From NCBI GenBank assembly GCA_964434955.1, contig CAYSXI010000014.1, positions 1 to 48,526 on the forward strand: DNA of 48,526 nucleotides. Direction: 5' to 3'. The stretch is from JANQLU01 sp964434955. Lineage in GTDB: Bacteria; Planctomycetota; Planctomycetia; Pirellulales; Pirellulaceae. Under the pieces are notes generated by a model, which searched no databases, was not told the origin of the DNA, and saw nothing but the letters and a program-made list of their open reading frames with translations. Both the position numbers and the translations under genes were made by a program. This document shows positions 33,357 through 42,290 of the stretch, piece by piece (position 1 is the first letter of the stretch; every line of letters starts with the position of its first letter).

Positions 33357-35295
33357 GAGCCTTCCATTCATAACATCCGAGGCGCTCGAGCTGTTCGCGT
33401 ATCTCCTTGTCCTGAAGCAATTCCAGGAACTTGGCAATCGATTGATGCCCCTCGAGTTGCCTGTGGTATACAAAGTCGTAACACTCATCGGCAAGTGGAA
33501 TAAATCGGACATTGTCGACTTTTCCGGCCGCCGCCTCGATGGCGACACCCCAATCCGCACGTCCTTGGGCAACGGCTGCCACGGAAGCGTGATGATTGTT
33601 GACACAATTAGCAAACCCGGGGGGCTTCTGGTTCGACAAGAGACGGTCAATCAAAATCCGTGTCCCACTTCCGATATTTCGATTCACCATCATCCGTTGC
33701 GGATTTTCCGAAATCCAATGACCCATTTCTTCGTTTGCGATCGAATCAGGAACGCGAGAATCGTCTTTCCTTACGATCAGCCCTTGCGTTCGTCGGTAGC
33801 CACGAACCAGTCGGAGGGAATCACACAGATAGGGCAGGTTGTACTCCCCACTTTCCGAATCAAGAAGATGGATTCCCGCGACGTGACCGTGAAACTGACG
33901 AATTGAATTCAAACCGGATGTCGATCCCACGAAAAACGCTTTGGAACGAATACCCTGCGCCATCAGCTGGCTCATCAAGAAATCCATTCCGATGCAATGG
34001 CTTCCGATGAACTGAAAATCACAAACTTCAATTTGATGATTCAACAGCTGGATCGCGACGGATTGCTCCGACTCGACGCGTTCCACGTTTTCTCCAATGG
34101 AGAAGAATCCATCCGCCTGGGAAAAAGTTGTGACGCTGCCAGAACCCTTGCCAATCGGAAAGGCCACCAACTCTGGCCCCTGGTTTGGAGCCAGCGAATG
34201 GGAAAGCGTCACCAGGTTGTATTCTTTTCGCCCAATTGCCGAGCGCACGGGATGGGCGAGTTTCGCGTCGACCGTTGCTTCTTTCGAACGACTTTGGCCA
34301 GCCATTTTCCGAATCATCGGTGCGACAAATTGATGAAACGTAAAAATTGCCGAAGTCGGAAAGCCTGGCAGAACCGCCACCGGTTGTTTCCCATGCATCG
34401 CAAGGCAAACCGGCTTGCCCGGCTTGATCGCAACGCCGTGCACTAACACTCCAGGAGGATCAAGCCGCTCCAAGATTCGATAGGATAAATCGCCTTCGCC
34501 TTTGCTTGTGCCTCCCGTCAGAATCACCAGATCGCATTCGGCGAGTGCCGATTCCAATCGCGCCTCCAGTTCGTCCCGGTTGTCGATGGCGATTCCATAT
34601 TCGCTGGCATCACCCCCACATTCCGAAACGGCATCCGCGATGATTCGCGCGTTGGAATCGTAAACCTTTCCAACTTCGGAATCCGCACCCGGTCGAATCA
34701 ACTCGTCGCCTGTCGATATCACCGCAACCCTGGGGCGACGAATGACGTTGACGCGATCCATCCCAATCGAAGCCAGAATTCCGGTCTCGCGACTCGTCAA
34801 CCGTTGACCGCCGAAAAGAACGACTTGCGAGCGAGCAATGTCGGAACCGGCAAAGGCTACCCCAAATCCCGGGGCAACTGATTGTTCCACCTGAACCTTT
34901 GTGTCCTGGACGGTTGTGTTCTCAACCATCAAAATCGAATCCGCGCCTCGCGGAATCATGGCCCCCGTGGCAACGGAGATTGCCGAATTGGGCGCCAATT
35001 CCATTTCATGCAATTCGCCCGCGGCAACCGAATCGGGCGCCAAATCCAACGTAACGCGATGCACTTCGGATGCGTGCACGACGTCGGCCGAACGAATGGC
35101 AAATCCATCGAAATTGGAGCGGTCAAAATTTGGCACATTGACTTGCGAAACAACATCGCTCGCAAGAACTCGCCCCAGCGCCTGGGCAACCGGGATCGTT
35201 TCCACGCCGGGTTGATAATCGGTCAAACGCGCATCAATCTTCGCCTGAGCCTCGGCGACCGACACCACATTCAAGAACTGTTTTTGATCTGCCAT
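33349..35295 (-). CDS. moeA: MoeA-type molybdopterin molybdotransferase fused to periplasmic-binding-protein-like domain
   Basis: Residues 1 to about 410 are MoeA: ALGRVLASDVVS, NFDGFAIRSADV, SVATGAMIPRGADSILMVEN, RVAVISTGDEL, DLVILTGGTSKGEGD and PVAVLPGFPTSA. MoeA inserts molybdate into adenylylated molybdopterin. From about residue 418 a substrate-binding-protein-like domain follows (FIGSHCIGMDFLMSQLM, HVAGIHLLDSESGEYNLPYL, GSGTRILIDRLL, HHASVAAVAQGRADWGVAIE), as in the COG1910-type domain seen fused to MoeA in some archaea and bacteria. It is thought to sense or bind a molybdenum-related ligand, but that is not proven. It lies 11 bases after a second MoeA gene and overlaps the thioesterase gene. 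Confidence 0.92.
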   Translation of the reverse strand: MADQKQFLNVVSVAEAQAKIDARLTDYQPGVETIPVAQALGRVLASDVVSQVNVPNFDRSNFDGFAIRSADVVHASEVHRVTLDLAPDSVAAGELHEMELAPNSAISVATGAMIPRGADSILMVENTTVQDTKVQVEQSVAPGFGVAFAGSDIARSQVVLFGGQRLTSRETGILASIGMDRVNVIRRPRVAVISTGDELIRPGADSEVGKVYDSNARIIADAVSECGGDASEYGIAIDNRDELEARLESALAECDLVILTGGTSKGEGDLSYRILERLDPPGVLVHGVAIKPGKPVCLAMHGKQPVAVLPGFPTSAIFTFHQFVAPMIRKMAGQSRSKEATVDAKLAHPVRSAIGRKEYNLVTLSHSLAPNQGPELVAFPIGKGSGSVTTFSQADGFFSIGENVERVESEQSVAIQLLNHQIEVCDFQFIGSHCIGMDFLMSQLMAQGIRSKAFFVGSTSGLNSIRQFHGHVAGIHLLDSESGEYNLPYLCDSLRLVRGYRRTQGLIVRKDDSRVPDSIANEEMGHWISENPQRMMVNRNIGSGTRILIDRLLSNQKPPGFANCVNNHHASVAAVAQGRADWGVAIEAAAGKVDNVRFIPLADECYDFVYHRQLEGHQSIAKFLELLQDKEIREQLERLGCYEWKAHD

Positions 35296-35306
35296 CGAAC
35301 CCCCGT

Positions 35307-36575
35307 TTACTTGTCCGACAAATCAGGAAACAAGAAAACGTCAACGTATTCGTCGGCCGCGTAACCTTCGGAGTCCTTCCCAACAATCACGAAACCGTTT
35401 GCTCGTGACAACGTTGAAAGAACAGACGCCCCTCGAATTGCGATGGGATGGACCACCTCATCGACAACCTTGACTCGACAGTAGTCGACTCGCCCAATGA
35501 CGGAACTTATTCGGGCTCCCAACGGAAAGCGGGATTGCTCATAGGGCCATGCAGCGGGTTTACCTGCCAATTTTCGAATGGCTCTGCCGGCGAAAAAATC
35601 ATAAGCGCACATACAAGAAACAGGATTTCCCGGAAGCAAAAACACCAAGCGTTCGTCAATGACACCCACGCCGGTCGGACTGCTTGGCCGCATCGCAATC
35701 CCGTGAAATTGCAACTCGCCTTTCTCGGCGACGATGGAAGGCGCAAAGTCCTCTTTGCCAACACTGCTACCGCCTGAAACCAAGATCAAGTCAAACTGGT
35801 TGTCACAAAGATGCTGCGCAATAATTTCCCGATGGTCCTCAGCGTAAATCAATTCAGCCTGACCGCCGTCTCTCTCAATCAAGGTTTGCAGCATCGGCCC
35901 ATTGGAATCAAAAATCTGAAACGGGCCCTTCGAGTCTTGACTGGAAGGCACAATTTCGTTGCCGGTAATCAAGACTCCGACCCTGGGACGACGCAACACT
36001 TCAACGTCATGAATGCCCAACGAAGCCAGGATGCCAATATCCTGCGGACGGAGTCGTTGTCCGGCCGAAAATACCTGGGAGCCTTGCTCGATATCTTCAC
36101 CAACCATTCCGACATTTTTCTGTTCCGGGACGGCATCCACAGCAAAAACCTTTTCGCCTTCTTTCCTTGTTAGCTCGAAAGGAAGAACCGCATTCGGCCC
36201 ATCGGGAAAAGGAGCTCCCGTCATGATTTCAATTGCCGCGACCTTTTGTAAATCGGGGAGCTTGCCGTCGAATCCATGACCTGGCATGGAACGGCCGACA
36301 ACTTGAAGTTCAATCGGATTGTATTCATTCGCTCCCTGAATTTCGGCCGCCCGAATGGCATAGCCATCCATCATGCCGCGACAAAATGACGGAACGTCGA
36401 TGGGACTTGTCGTGTCGCGCATCAGGACACGTCCCAATGCCCGATCGATTGCGACCGTCTCAGAATGCCGATTACCGCACTTACTGGACGAAGTTTCGTC
36501 GACCCAGGCCATGACCGTTTCAACATCGGCGCGAGATGAGAATCCTTTACCTCGAACGGAATGATTTTCAGGCAT
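35307..36575 (-). CDS. moeA: MoeA-type molybdopterin molybdotransferase
   Basis: The 422-residue protein has the MoeA features AIDRALGRVLMRDTTS, CRGMMDGYAIRAAEI, AIEIMTGAPFPDGPNAVLPF, VGVLITGNEIVPSS, FDLILVSGGSSVGKEDFA and LVFLLPGNPVSCMCAYDF, and a domain IV end. It lacks the PBP-like fusion of its neighbour. ATG 36575 (MPENHSVRGKG) is chosen over ATG 36635 because it avoids a 20-residue extension with no family match; neither has a strong Shine-Dalgarno. It is the first gene of the moeA-moeA-thioesterase run, after the terminator of the Cys-rich lipoprotein gene. Two MoeA copies may serve different pterins or metals, but this is inference. Confidence 0.9.
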   Translation of the reverse strand: MPENHSVRGKGFSSRADVETVMAWVDETSSSKCGNRHSETVAIDRALGRVLMRDTTSPIDVPSFCRGMMDGYAIRAAEIQGANEYNPIELQVVGRSMPGHGFDGKLPDLQKVAAIEIMTGAPFPDGPNAVLPFELTRKEGEKVFAVDAVPEQKNVGMVGEDIEQGSQVFSAGQRLRPQDIGILASLGIHDVEVLRRPRVGVLITGNEIVPSSQDSKGPFQIFDSNGPMLQTLIERDGGQAELIYAEDHREIIAQHLCDNQFDLILVSGGSSVGKEDFAPSIVAEKGELQFHGIAMRPSSPTGVGVIDERLVFLLPGNPVSCMCAYDFFAGRAIRKLAGKPAAWPYEQSRFPLGARISSVIGRVDYCRVKVVDEVVHPIAIRGASVLSTLSRANGFVIVGKDSEGYAADEYVDVFLFPDLSDK

Positions 36576-36647
36576 GGGTAAATCTAAGATCGTAAATTTG
36601 AATTCGGCATCGCACCAACCGTGCTGACCATTCAAAGATCACCAATA

Positions 36648-36673
36648 AAAAAAGCCGGGGCAAGCCCCGGCTC
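36648..36673 (-). terminator. rho-independent terminator of the Cys-rich lipoprotein gene
   Basis: The perfect stem agccgggg / ccccggct has a 3-base loop and is followed on the minus strand by a run of Ts (A run at 36648-36654). It lies about 25 bases past the lipoprotein stop. Confidence 0.88.
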
Positions 36674-36698
36674 GTTGTTTTCAAGTTTTCGACTCGAA

Positions 36699-37670
36699 TT
36701 ATCGGCCAATCGTTGGAGGATTGTCCATGAAGAAGTCGCGAGGACCGCGAGTCGTGTAGTAAGGATAAGCGTAGGTCGGTGAAATTGGGCCGTGTGGACC
36801 ACCGAAACCATCGGTGTGTGGAATCTGACCACCGTAAGGATGTTGTTCACCGGGTCCGCCACCTCGACGCATGCCAAGGCCACAGCCCCGTCCGCCACAT
36901 CCGCGACAACCTGGGCCACAAGTTCCCATACGGTTTCCGAATCCGCTCAACATGCCGTTGCCAACCATGCCGTTTCCAGCGATTCCGTTGCCAGCCATCA
37001 TGCCACCACCCATTCGAGCGCCAAGCAATCCGCCGTTTCCACAATTGCCTCCGCAATTTTGGCCACAGCTGGAGCAACCGGCAACGTTCATGCGTGGCTG
37101 AGATCCTCGCATCAAGTTTCCGAGCAATCCACCATTCATGCCGGCGTTGCAGTCGCATCCGCCTTGGGCGCCGCAGGTGTTGCAGCTTCCATTTGAATTC
37201 GTGAAGCGGGCACGCATCATCGCAACGCGATCTTTGACGCCAACTCGGTTATTCAACATTCCGTTTTGGCAGCCACCCTGGCAATCTTGCGTTCCGCAAG
37301 AATCGCAGCCATTGGCTCGCGAGTTGAAGCGAGAGAACAATGCCATCTCACCCATGCCACAGCGTGGCTTGTCACAGGGACCACATGGGTTGCAGAGATC
37401 GCGTTGCATTCGCATGGACGCAAACGGTCCAGGATACAAACCGCGGCCATTGCAGCCACAACTGTTGCCGCAGTCACCGCCACATTTGGCATCGGTGCCG
37501 CAACCACAATTGGTTTCGCAGCCGCCACAATCGGTTTGACAGCCCGTATTGCAACCGAGCATCGTGCCACCGAAAAGGCCTCCGCCTCCACATCCACAGT
37601 TCTGATTCATCGCGCAGCCTGACAAACCGACGGCCGTCAAGACAGCGACTACAGCGAGTGCCGAGCGCAT
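36699..37670 (-). CDS. cysteine- and glycine-rich lipoprotein with planctomycete Tyr-rich C-terminus
   Basis: The 323-residue preprotein has a lipoprotein signal (ALAVVAVLTAVGLSGC, lipobox Cys19). The mature part is rich in Gly and Cys, with 33 cysteines including the lipidated one. These fall into clusters of four, such as CNPCGPCDKPRC, CDSCGTQDCQGGC, CNTCGAQGGCDC, CSSCGQNCGGNC and CGPGCRGCGGRGC. The C-terminus is YAYPYYTTRGPRDFF, a motif I associate with planctomycete surface proteins. AGAGGA seven bases before ATG 37670 supports that start. The protein may be a disulfide- or metal-rich envelope component; no known family was recognised. It has its own terminator and is divergent from the TPR gene. 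Confidence 0.8.
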   Translation of the reverse strand: MRSALAVVAVLTAVGLSGCAMNQNCGCGGGGLFGGTMLGCNTGCQTDCGGCETNCGCGTDAKCGGDCGNSCGCNGRGLYPGPFASMRMQRDLCNPCGPCDKPRCGMGEMALFSRFNSRANGCDSCGTQDCQGGCQNGMLNNRVGVKDRVAMMRARFTNSNGSCNTCGAQGGCDCNAGMNGGLLGNLMRGSQPRMNVAGCSSCGQNCGGNCGNGGLLGARMGGGMMAGNGIAGNGMVGNGMLSGFGNRMGTCGPGCRGCGGRGCGLGMRRGGGPGEQHPYGGQIPHTDGFGGPHGPISPTYAYPYYTTRGPRDFFMDNPPTIGR

Positions 37671-38084
37671 TTCATTTTCCTCTTGATACTGGGTACGGTT
37701 CCGTTGATTTAGAATCGCGGGCGGAACCTCTGATGTTTTAATCCGCAAATGCGTAGTCGCTCAGGGCACGAGCCAACACTTGCGCGAACGGGTCAGGTTA
37801 AACGGCATCGCCGTTAGTTGTTTCATCGTCTGGAGGATTCGGAATATTGAACAATTCAGTAAACTTGGCACAAACGGATCGACTTGATTTGGTAGACTTT
37901 TCCGACTGACCCGACTCGCCCTCCTCACGACTTGCTAGCGATCCCCAACTCGACCAGGATCGATTCACCCGCGCCTTTCAAAAATGTCGGCCCTTATCAG
38001 CTAGCAAAATGACAATCGACTTGGCTCCCAAGTCGGAGGTCGCTACCCTACGCGACCTTCTCAAACCAATTGCGGGAGCCAAAG
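37671..38084. other. about 410-base divergent intergenic region
   Basis: This region should contain promoters for the Cys-rich lipoprotein (minus) and the TPR protein (plus). I see a small hairpin (aacggc / gccgtt) near 37800 and no convincing promoter pair or gene. Confidence 0.45.
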
Positions 38085-39236
38085 ATGAAAACGGTTGTTA
38101 TCAAAATTACGATGGTCACATTTAGCTGCCTGATTGGGTTTGGCTCCCAAGGCCTTTCGGCGCAACAACTTTTGCCAGTCAGCAAATCCGAGAAGGTCGT
38201 CGACGAAACCAAAAAACCCGTTTCCACTCATTTGCCCAAACGAGAATTGAGTGAAAAAGAACAGGCGGCCTTGGCCCAGTCGATCTGGAAATTGACTCAG
38301 GATGCGGACTCGGCAAAGAAGCTAACCGTTGTGGTCGAAAAATGTCGCAACGCGTTGAATCTTAAACTGAATGACCAACACCAAAAGTATTTCTCGAGCC
38401 TTCTGGCCTGGAGCCTCTCGAAGCGCGCTGAACGCCGGATGGATTCCTTTGAACAGTTGATGGCGATTGGAAACGATGTCCAAGCGAACAAGGTACTGGT
38501 TACCGCGGAATCCGATGCGAACGACGCGATCGAAGTGGATGCCAACAAATGGCGCAGCTACTTGAGCCGAGGCATTATCTGTCAATGGAAGGGCGATACG
38601 GGCGCGGCCGCCAGGGACTTCCTGAAGGTTTGTGAACTTGCACCAAAAAAATCCTACGGATGGTTTAATCTGGCCGAAGTACAATTTGCCCAGAAAAACT
38701 ACGAAGCAGCCAAAGCCAACTATGAGAAGGCACTCGAAATCACGCCGTCAGATCTTCAATCGCTTACCGGATTGGCGCATTGTTTGACCAAACTCCAGCA
38801 GTATGAAAAAGCGACAGAGACGTATAACTTGATCATCAAAATGCGACCGGACAGCGCCGCAGCGCTGGTCAATCGCGGCGACGCGTATTTGGCTCAAGAA
38901 GATTGGAAAAAGGCATTCGACGATTATTCGAGTGCCGCGGAATTGAAATCCAACGCGGTCGCCTACCAACGTGCGGCTTGGCTTTTGGCCACCTGCAAAA
39001 ATGACGAGTTTTACCAACCAGAGACCGCGTTGGCACTTGCGAAACAAGCTTTGGAAAAAGCAAAAGCCGAGTCCTGTTTGCTACTCGAAACCGTCGCCGC
39101 CGCTCACGCCGCTTGCGGAGATTTCGATTCGGCCAAGATCCAGCAACGAAAAGCTTTGGCAATTCCGGGCGTTGAAACAAAACGGCTGGAAACGGTCTTG
39201 AAGAAATATGAGGCCGAAAAACCCTATCGCGACTAG
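38085..39236 (+). CDS. exported TPR-repeat protein
   Basis: The 383-residue protein has a signal peptide (ITMVTFSCLIGFGSQGLSA). The N-terminal half is helical, then about four TPR units run from near residue 185: SYGWFNLAEVQFAQKNYEAA, LQSLTGLAHCLTKLQQYEKA, AALVNRGDAYLAQEDWKKAF and AYQRAAWLLATCKND. It ends with the planctomycete-type AWLLATC/ALALAKQALEKA pattern and TVAAAHAACGDFDSA. ATG 38085 is preferred over TTG 38070 because CGGGAG lies about seven bases upstream. It is probably a periplasmic scaffold for protein contacts; partners are unknown. Confidence 0.85.
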   Translation: MKTVVIKITMVTFSCLIGFGSQGLSAQQLLPVSKSEKVVDETKKPVSTHLPKRELSEKEQAALAQSIWKLTQDADSAKKLTVVVEKCRNALNLKLNDQHQKYFSSLLAWSLSKRAERRMDSFEQLMAIGNDVQANKVLVTAESDANDAIEVDANKWRSYLSRGIICQWKGDTGAAARDFLKVCELAPKKSYGWFNLAEVQFAQKNYEAAKANYEKALEITPSDLQSLTGLAHCLTKLQQYEKATETYNLIIKMRPDSAAALVNRGDAYLAQEDWKKAFDDYSSAAELKSNAVAYQRAAWLLATCKNDEFYQPETALALAKQALEKAKAESCLLLETVAAAHAACGDFDSAKIQQRKALAIPGVETKRLETVLKKYEAEKPYRD

Positions 39237-39247
39237 GCGGATTCAAG

Positions 39248-40036
39248 TTACCAGGAAATCCAATTTTCGGGCGGCCCCGGGTCGAGAGGCAGCTCCGCCA
39301 ATTCCTCATCATTCGGTGGGCCTGTAAGCCGAACCACGCCTTCTCCCGTAATCGCCACCGTATGCTCAAAATGAGCCGAAGGCTTTTTATCTTTGGCAAT
39401 GATCGTCCAGTGATCTTTAAGTGTTTTCGTGTGTCTCGCGCCAAGATTAACCATGGGTTCGATCGCGATCACCACGCCCGGTCTCAGGGTGAAGTCTTCG
39501 ACGTTTGGGTCAAAGTAGTTCGGAACCGAAGGTGATTCGTGCAATTGTTTGCCGATCCCGTGACCAACGAGTTCCTCAACGATGCTGCAACCTTTGGCAC
39601 GAATCTTCTCCTGCATGGCCTTTGCAACGGAAGACCAGTTCTTCTCAAGACCACACCGCTCGATGGCCAATGAAAGCGCTTCGCTCGTTGTCCGCAAAAG
39701 TTTCTTTCGATCTCCGGCAATCTTTCCAATCGGATGCGTGTATGCTGCGTCGCCGCACCAGCTGTTAATTCGGCATCCCGTGTCAACGCTCACGATATCG
39801 CCTTCCTGAAGTCGCCGATTCCCAGGAATTCCATGGACGATTTCTTCATTGACCGAAATGCAGGTCACCGCCGGAAAGGGAGTCACGCCGGGATAGTTGA
39901 GAAACAGGGGCTCCGCGTTGGCCTTTTGAAACACGTCGACCACCACCGAATCGATTTCGGCTGTGGTGACCCCGGGCCCAATCATTTGTGCCACTCGCTG
40001 ATGGGCCAACCAAACAATCAAACCGGCCTTGCGCAT
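39248..40036 (-). CDS. map: type I methionine aminopeptidase
   Basis: The 262-residue protein has all five metal ligands, Asp85 (VDTGC), Asp96 (GDAAY), His159 (VGHGIG), Glu193 (IEPMV) and Glu224 (HFEHT), and active-site His68 (EIVHGIPG). It removes the initiator methionine from nascent proteins. The N-terminus starts at MRKAGLIV. Most Map proteins have about 10-12 more residues with KSxxEIxxM before this, and here a TAG lies three codons upstream of ATG 40036, so the shortening is real in this sequence. A C-terminal extension (PPNDEELAELPLDP) follows. It is 100 bases downstream of lpd on the same strand. Confidence 0.92.
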   Translation of the reverse strand: MRKAGLIVWLAHQRVAQMIGPGVTTAEIDSVVVDVFQKANAEPLFLNYPGVTPFPAVTCISVNEEIVHGIPGNRRLQEGDIVSVDTGCRINSWCGDAAYTHPIGKIAGDRKKLLRTTSEALSLAIERCGLEKNWSSVAKAMQEKIRAKGCSIVEELVGHGIGKQLHESPSVPNYFDPNVEDFTLRPGVVIAIEPMVNLGARHTKTLKDHWTIIAKDKKPSAHFEHTVAITGEGVVRLTGPPNDEELAELPLDPGPPENWISW

Positions 40037-40145
40037 CAAACCAATCTAACGATTGGAACGAAGCTCCCGTTTGCCAACCGGTTGATCGGATCCGAGCAGT
40101 CGAGTCATTGGAATCGCAGAAGGGCAGGGAAGCCCTCATCAAGCC

Positions 40146-41573
40146 TTATCGATTTCGTTTAGGTTTGTATATTTCGGTTGCCGTTCCGTAGAATACTTCG
40201 CCCGCATTCATCAGGGTCTCGCTAAGCGTTGGATGCGGGTGAACCGACTCGGTAATGTCGCGTACTTCGCAACCCATCTCGATCGCCAAAACGGCTTCGG
40301 CAATCAGTTCGCCAGCGCCGGGTCCAACCATTCCGCAACCCAGAACCCGCGAAGTCTCAGGATCGACAATCCATTTGGTCAGACCTTCGGTCCTGCCTAG
40401 CGCCTGAGCCCGGCCACTGGCGGCCCAGGGGTACATGGCGACGTCGACCTTGCGATCTTGTACCTTGGCTTCATCGGCCGTCAGCCCCGCCCAAGCAATT
40501 TCTGGATCGGTAAAGACCACGGCTGGAATCGCGGCCTTGTCAAATTCAACGGGCTTGCCAAGCAAAACTTCGACCGCCAATCGGCCCTCGTGAGTCGCTT
40601 TGTGAGCCAGCATCGGTTCACCAGCGACATCGCCAATCGCCATGATGTGGGGATCGTCGGTCTTCATCTGCTTGTCGACAACCGCAAAACCGCGTTCGTC
40701 CAGCTTGACCTTGGTATTTTCGATCCCGATATCGAAAGACGTTGGACGGCGTCCAACCGAAACCAGAACGCGATCGTATTCTTCGGTTCCGAATTTGCCG
40801 GGTCCTTCAAAGGCAACCTGAACTTTGTCGCCATTCATTCCAAGCGAACCGACTTTGGTGTTCAAGAAGATCCGCTTCTCGAAAAGTGCATCAAACTTCT
40901 TCGCAAGCGGACGAACCAGATCCCGATCGGCCCCCATTAGCAGGCCATCCATTAACTCGACGACGCTGACTTTGGTGCCAAGGTTTGCGTAGACCGTGCC
41001 CATCTCGAGCCCGATATAGCCGCCACCAACGACCAACATCGTTTCAGGAATTTCATCCAGGTCCAATGCACCGGTCGAATCCATGACTCGATCATTGCCA
41101 ATATTGAATGCGCCCGGCATCGCGGGAATACTTCCACTTGCAAGAATGCAGTGATCGTAAGTCAACTTGCCGCCCTCTGGAATTGATTCATCATCGCCGG
41201 AAAGAGCGATGGTCGTTGAATCCACGAAGGAGGCAGAAGCCTTGATGACTTTGACTTTTCGCCGTTTGGCCAGTTGTGCCAGGCCATTCGACAAGGTTGA
41301 AATGACTTTGTTTTTTCGATCGCGAAGTGCATCGAGTTCGATCTTCGGCTCGCCAAACTCGACACCCCATTCATGATTCAATTCCTGGGTCTCGGTGATG
41401 ACCCTGGCAACGTGAAGCAATGCCTTGGAAGGGATGCACCCTCTGAGCAAACAAGTTCCGCCGAGCTTGCCCTCTTTTTCAACGAGCACGACGTCCATTC
41501 CTTCATCCGCTGCGAGAAATGCAGCTGCGTAACCACCTGGCCCGCCTCCAATCACCACAAGTTGAGAATGCAT
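40146..41573 (-). CDS. lpdA: dihydrolipoyl dehydrogenase (E3)
   Basis: The 475-residue flavoprotein has the FAD-binding VVIGGGPGGYAAAFLAADEG, the redox-active disulfide GGTCLLRGCIPSK (Cys41 and Cys46), the NAD-binding VVGGGYIGLEMG and the catalytic HPHPTLSE (445-452). It reoxidises dihydrolipoamide in 2-oxoacid dehydrogenase complexes or the glycine cleavage system. No E1, E2 or glycine-cleavage gene lies in the window, so the partner complex is elsewhere. It follows the rpsD terminator. Confidence 0.95.
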   Translation of the reverse strand: MHSQLVVIGGGPGGYAAAFLAADEGMDVVLVEKEGKLGGTCLLRGCIPSKALLHVARVITETQELNHEWGVEFGEPKIELDALRDRKNKVISTLSNGLAQLAKRRKVKVIKASASFVDSTTIALSGDDESIPEGGKLTYDHCILASGSIPAMPGAFNIGNDRVMDSTGALDLDEIPETMLVVGGGYIGLEMGTVYANLGTKVSVVELMDGLLMGADRDLVRPLAKKFDALFEKRIFLNTKVGSLGMNGDKVQVAFEGPGKFGTEEYDRVLVSVGRRPTSFDIGIENTKVKLDERGFAVVDKQMKTDDPHIMAIGDVAGEPMLAHKATHEGRLAVEVLLGKPVEFDKAAIPAVVFTDPEIAWAGLTADEAKVQDRKVDVAMYPWAASGRAQALGRTEGLTKWIVDPETSRVLGCGMVGPGAGELIAEAVLAIEMGCEVRDITESVHPHPTLSETLMNAGEVFYGTATEIYKPKRNR

Positions 41574-41603
41574 GATGCGCCTTTGGAATTTGTTGTGTCT
41601 GAT

Positions 41604-41625
41604 TCGCGATCCTCGAGCATCGCGA
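41604..41625. promoter_or_regulatory. inverted repeat just upstream of lpdA
   Basis: TCGCGAT and ATCGCGA are separated by eight bases, about 30 bases before the lpdA start. It could be an operator or a hairpin in the leader; it has no downstream T run for a minus-strand terminator. Confidence 0.3.
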
Positions 41626-41655
41626 AAAAAAAAGGCAAGCCAAGTAAGCTTGCCG
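41625..41655 (-). terminator. rho-independent terminator of rpsD
   Basis: The stem ggcaagc / gcttgcc is followed on the minus strand by about nine Ts (A run at 41625-41633). It lies about 25 bases past the rpsD stop. Confidence 0.85.
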
Positions 41656-41678
41656 TTTGTTTTGAATTGTCAGTTTGC

Positions 41679-42290
41679 CTATCGAGACAAAAACTCGACT
41701 ACGATATTGACGTCAACCGGAAGACTGATGTCGGACGGTCCAGGATTGCCTTGAATCGTGACCGTAAATGTTTCACTATCAAACGCAATCCAATCGCATG
41801 GCTGTCCTTCGACACCCGCGCCCGTGATTGCCGTATAAAGATTGCGAAGATTGTCGCGATCCCTAAGCGTGATCACATCGCCAGGTCGCAGCATGAACGA
41901 CGGTTTGTCGACACGAACGCCGTTGACCCGAAAGTGCCCGTGAACCACGCCTTGTCGGGCCTGCGGACGCGTGCTCGCCAAACCCACTCGACGGATGATG
42001 TTGTCCAAGCGTCGCTCGCACATCAACAACAGGTTTTCACCCGTGTTTCCTTTCATACGAGTCGCTTTACCGAAATAGCGGCGAAGCTGACGCTCTCCAA
42101 GCCCGTAATAGTGCTTGATCTTTTGCTTCTCCATCAACGCCAAACCATAGTTTGACGGACGCCGACCTCGGGTATGCATCCCGGGAGGTTGGTTGCGTCG
42201 CTCCAATGCTTTGGAAGCACCGCCATCTTCGTAAACCAAAGTTCCCAAACGTCGATTGACGCGAGCTTTAGGGCCGGTGTATCGAGCCAC
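41679..42290 (-). CDS. rpsD: 30S ribosomal protein S4
   Basis: The 203-residue protein begins MARYTGPKARVNRRLGTLVY. It has the S4 middle region (KIKHYYGLGERQLRRYFGKA), the S4 RNA-binding domain (LLLMCERRLDNIIRRVGLAS, QARQGVVHGHFRVNGVRVD) and the C-terminal SLPVDVNIVVEFLSR. It binds 16S rRNA and nucleates small-subunit assembly. Here it stands alone rather than with rpsM-rpsK-rpoA, with its own terminator. Confidence 0.97.
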   Translation of the reverse strand: MARYTGPKARVNRRLGTLVYEDGGASKALERRNQPPGMHTRGRRPSNYGLALMEKQKIKHYYGLGERQLRRYFGKATRMKGNTGENLLLMCERRLDNIIRRVGLASTRPQARQGVVHGHFRVNGVRVDKPSFMLRPGDVITLRDRDNLRNLYTAITGAGVEGQPCDWIAFDSETFTVTIQGNPGPSDISLPVDVNIVVEFLSR

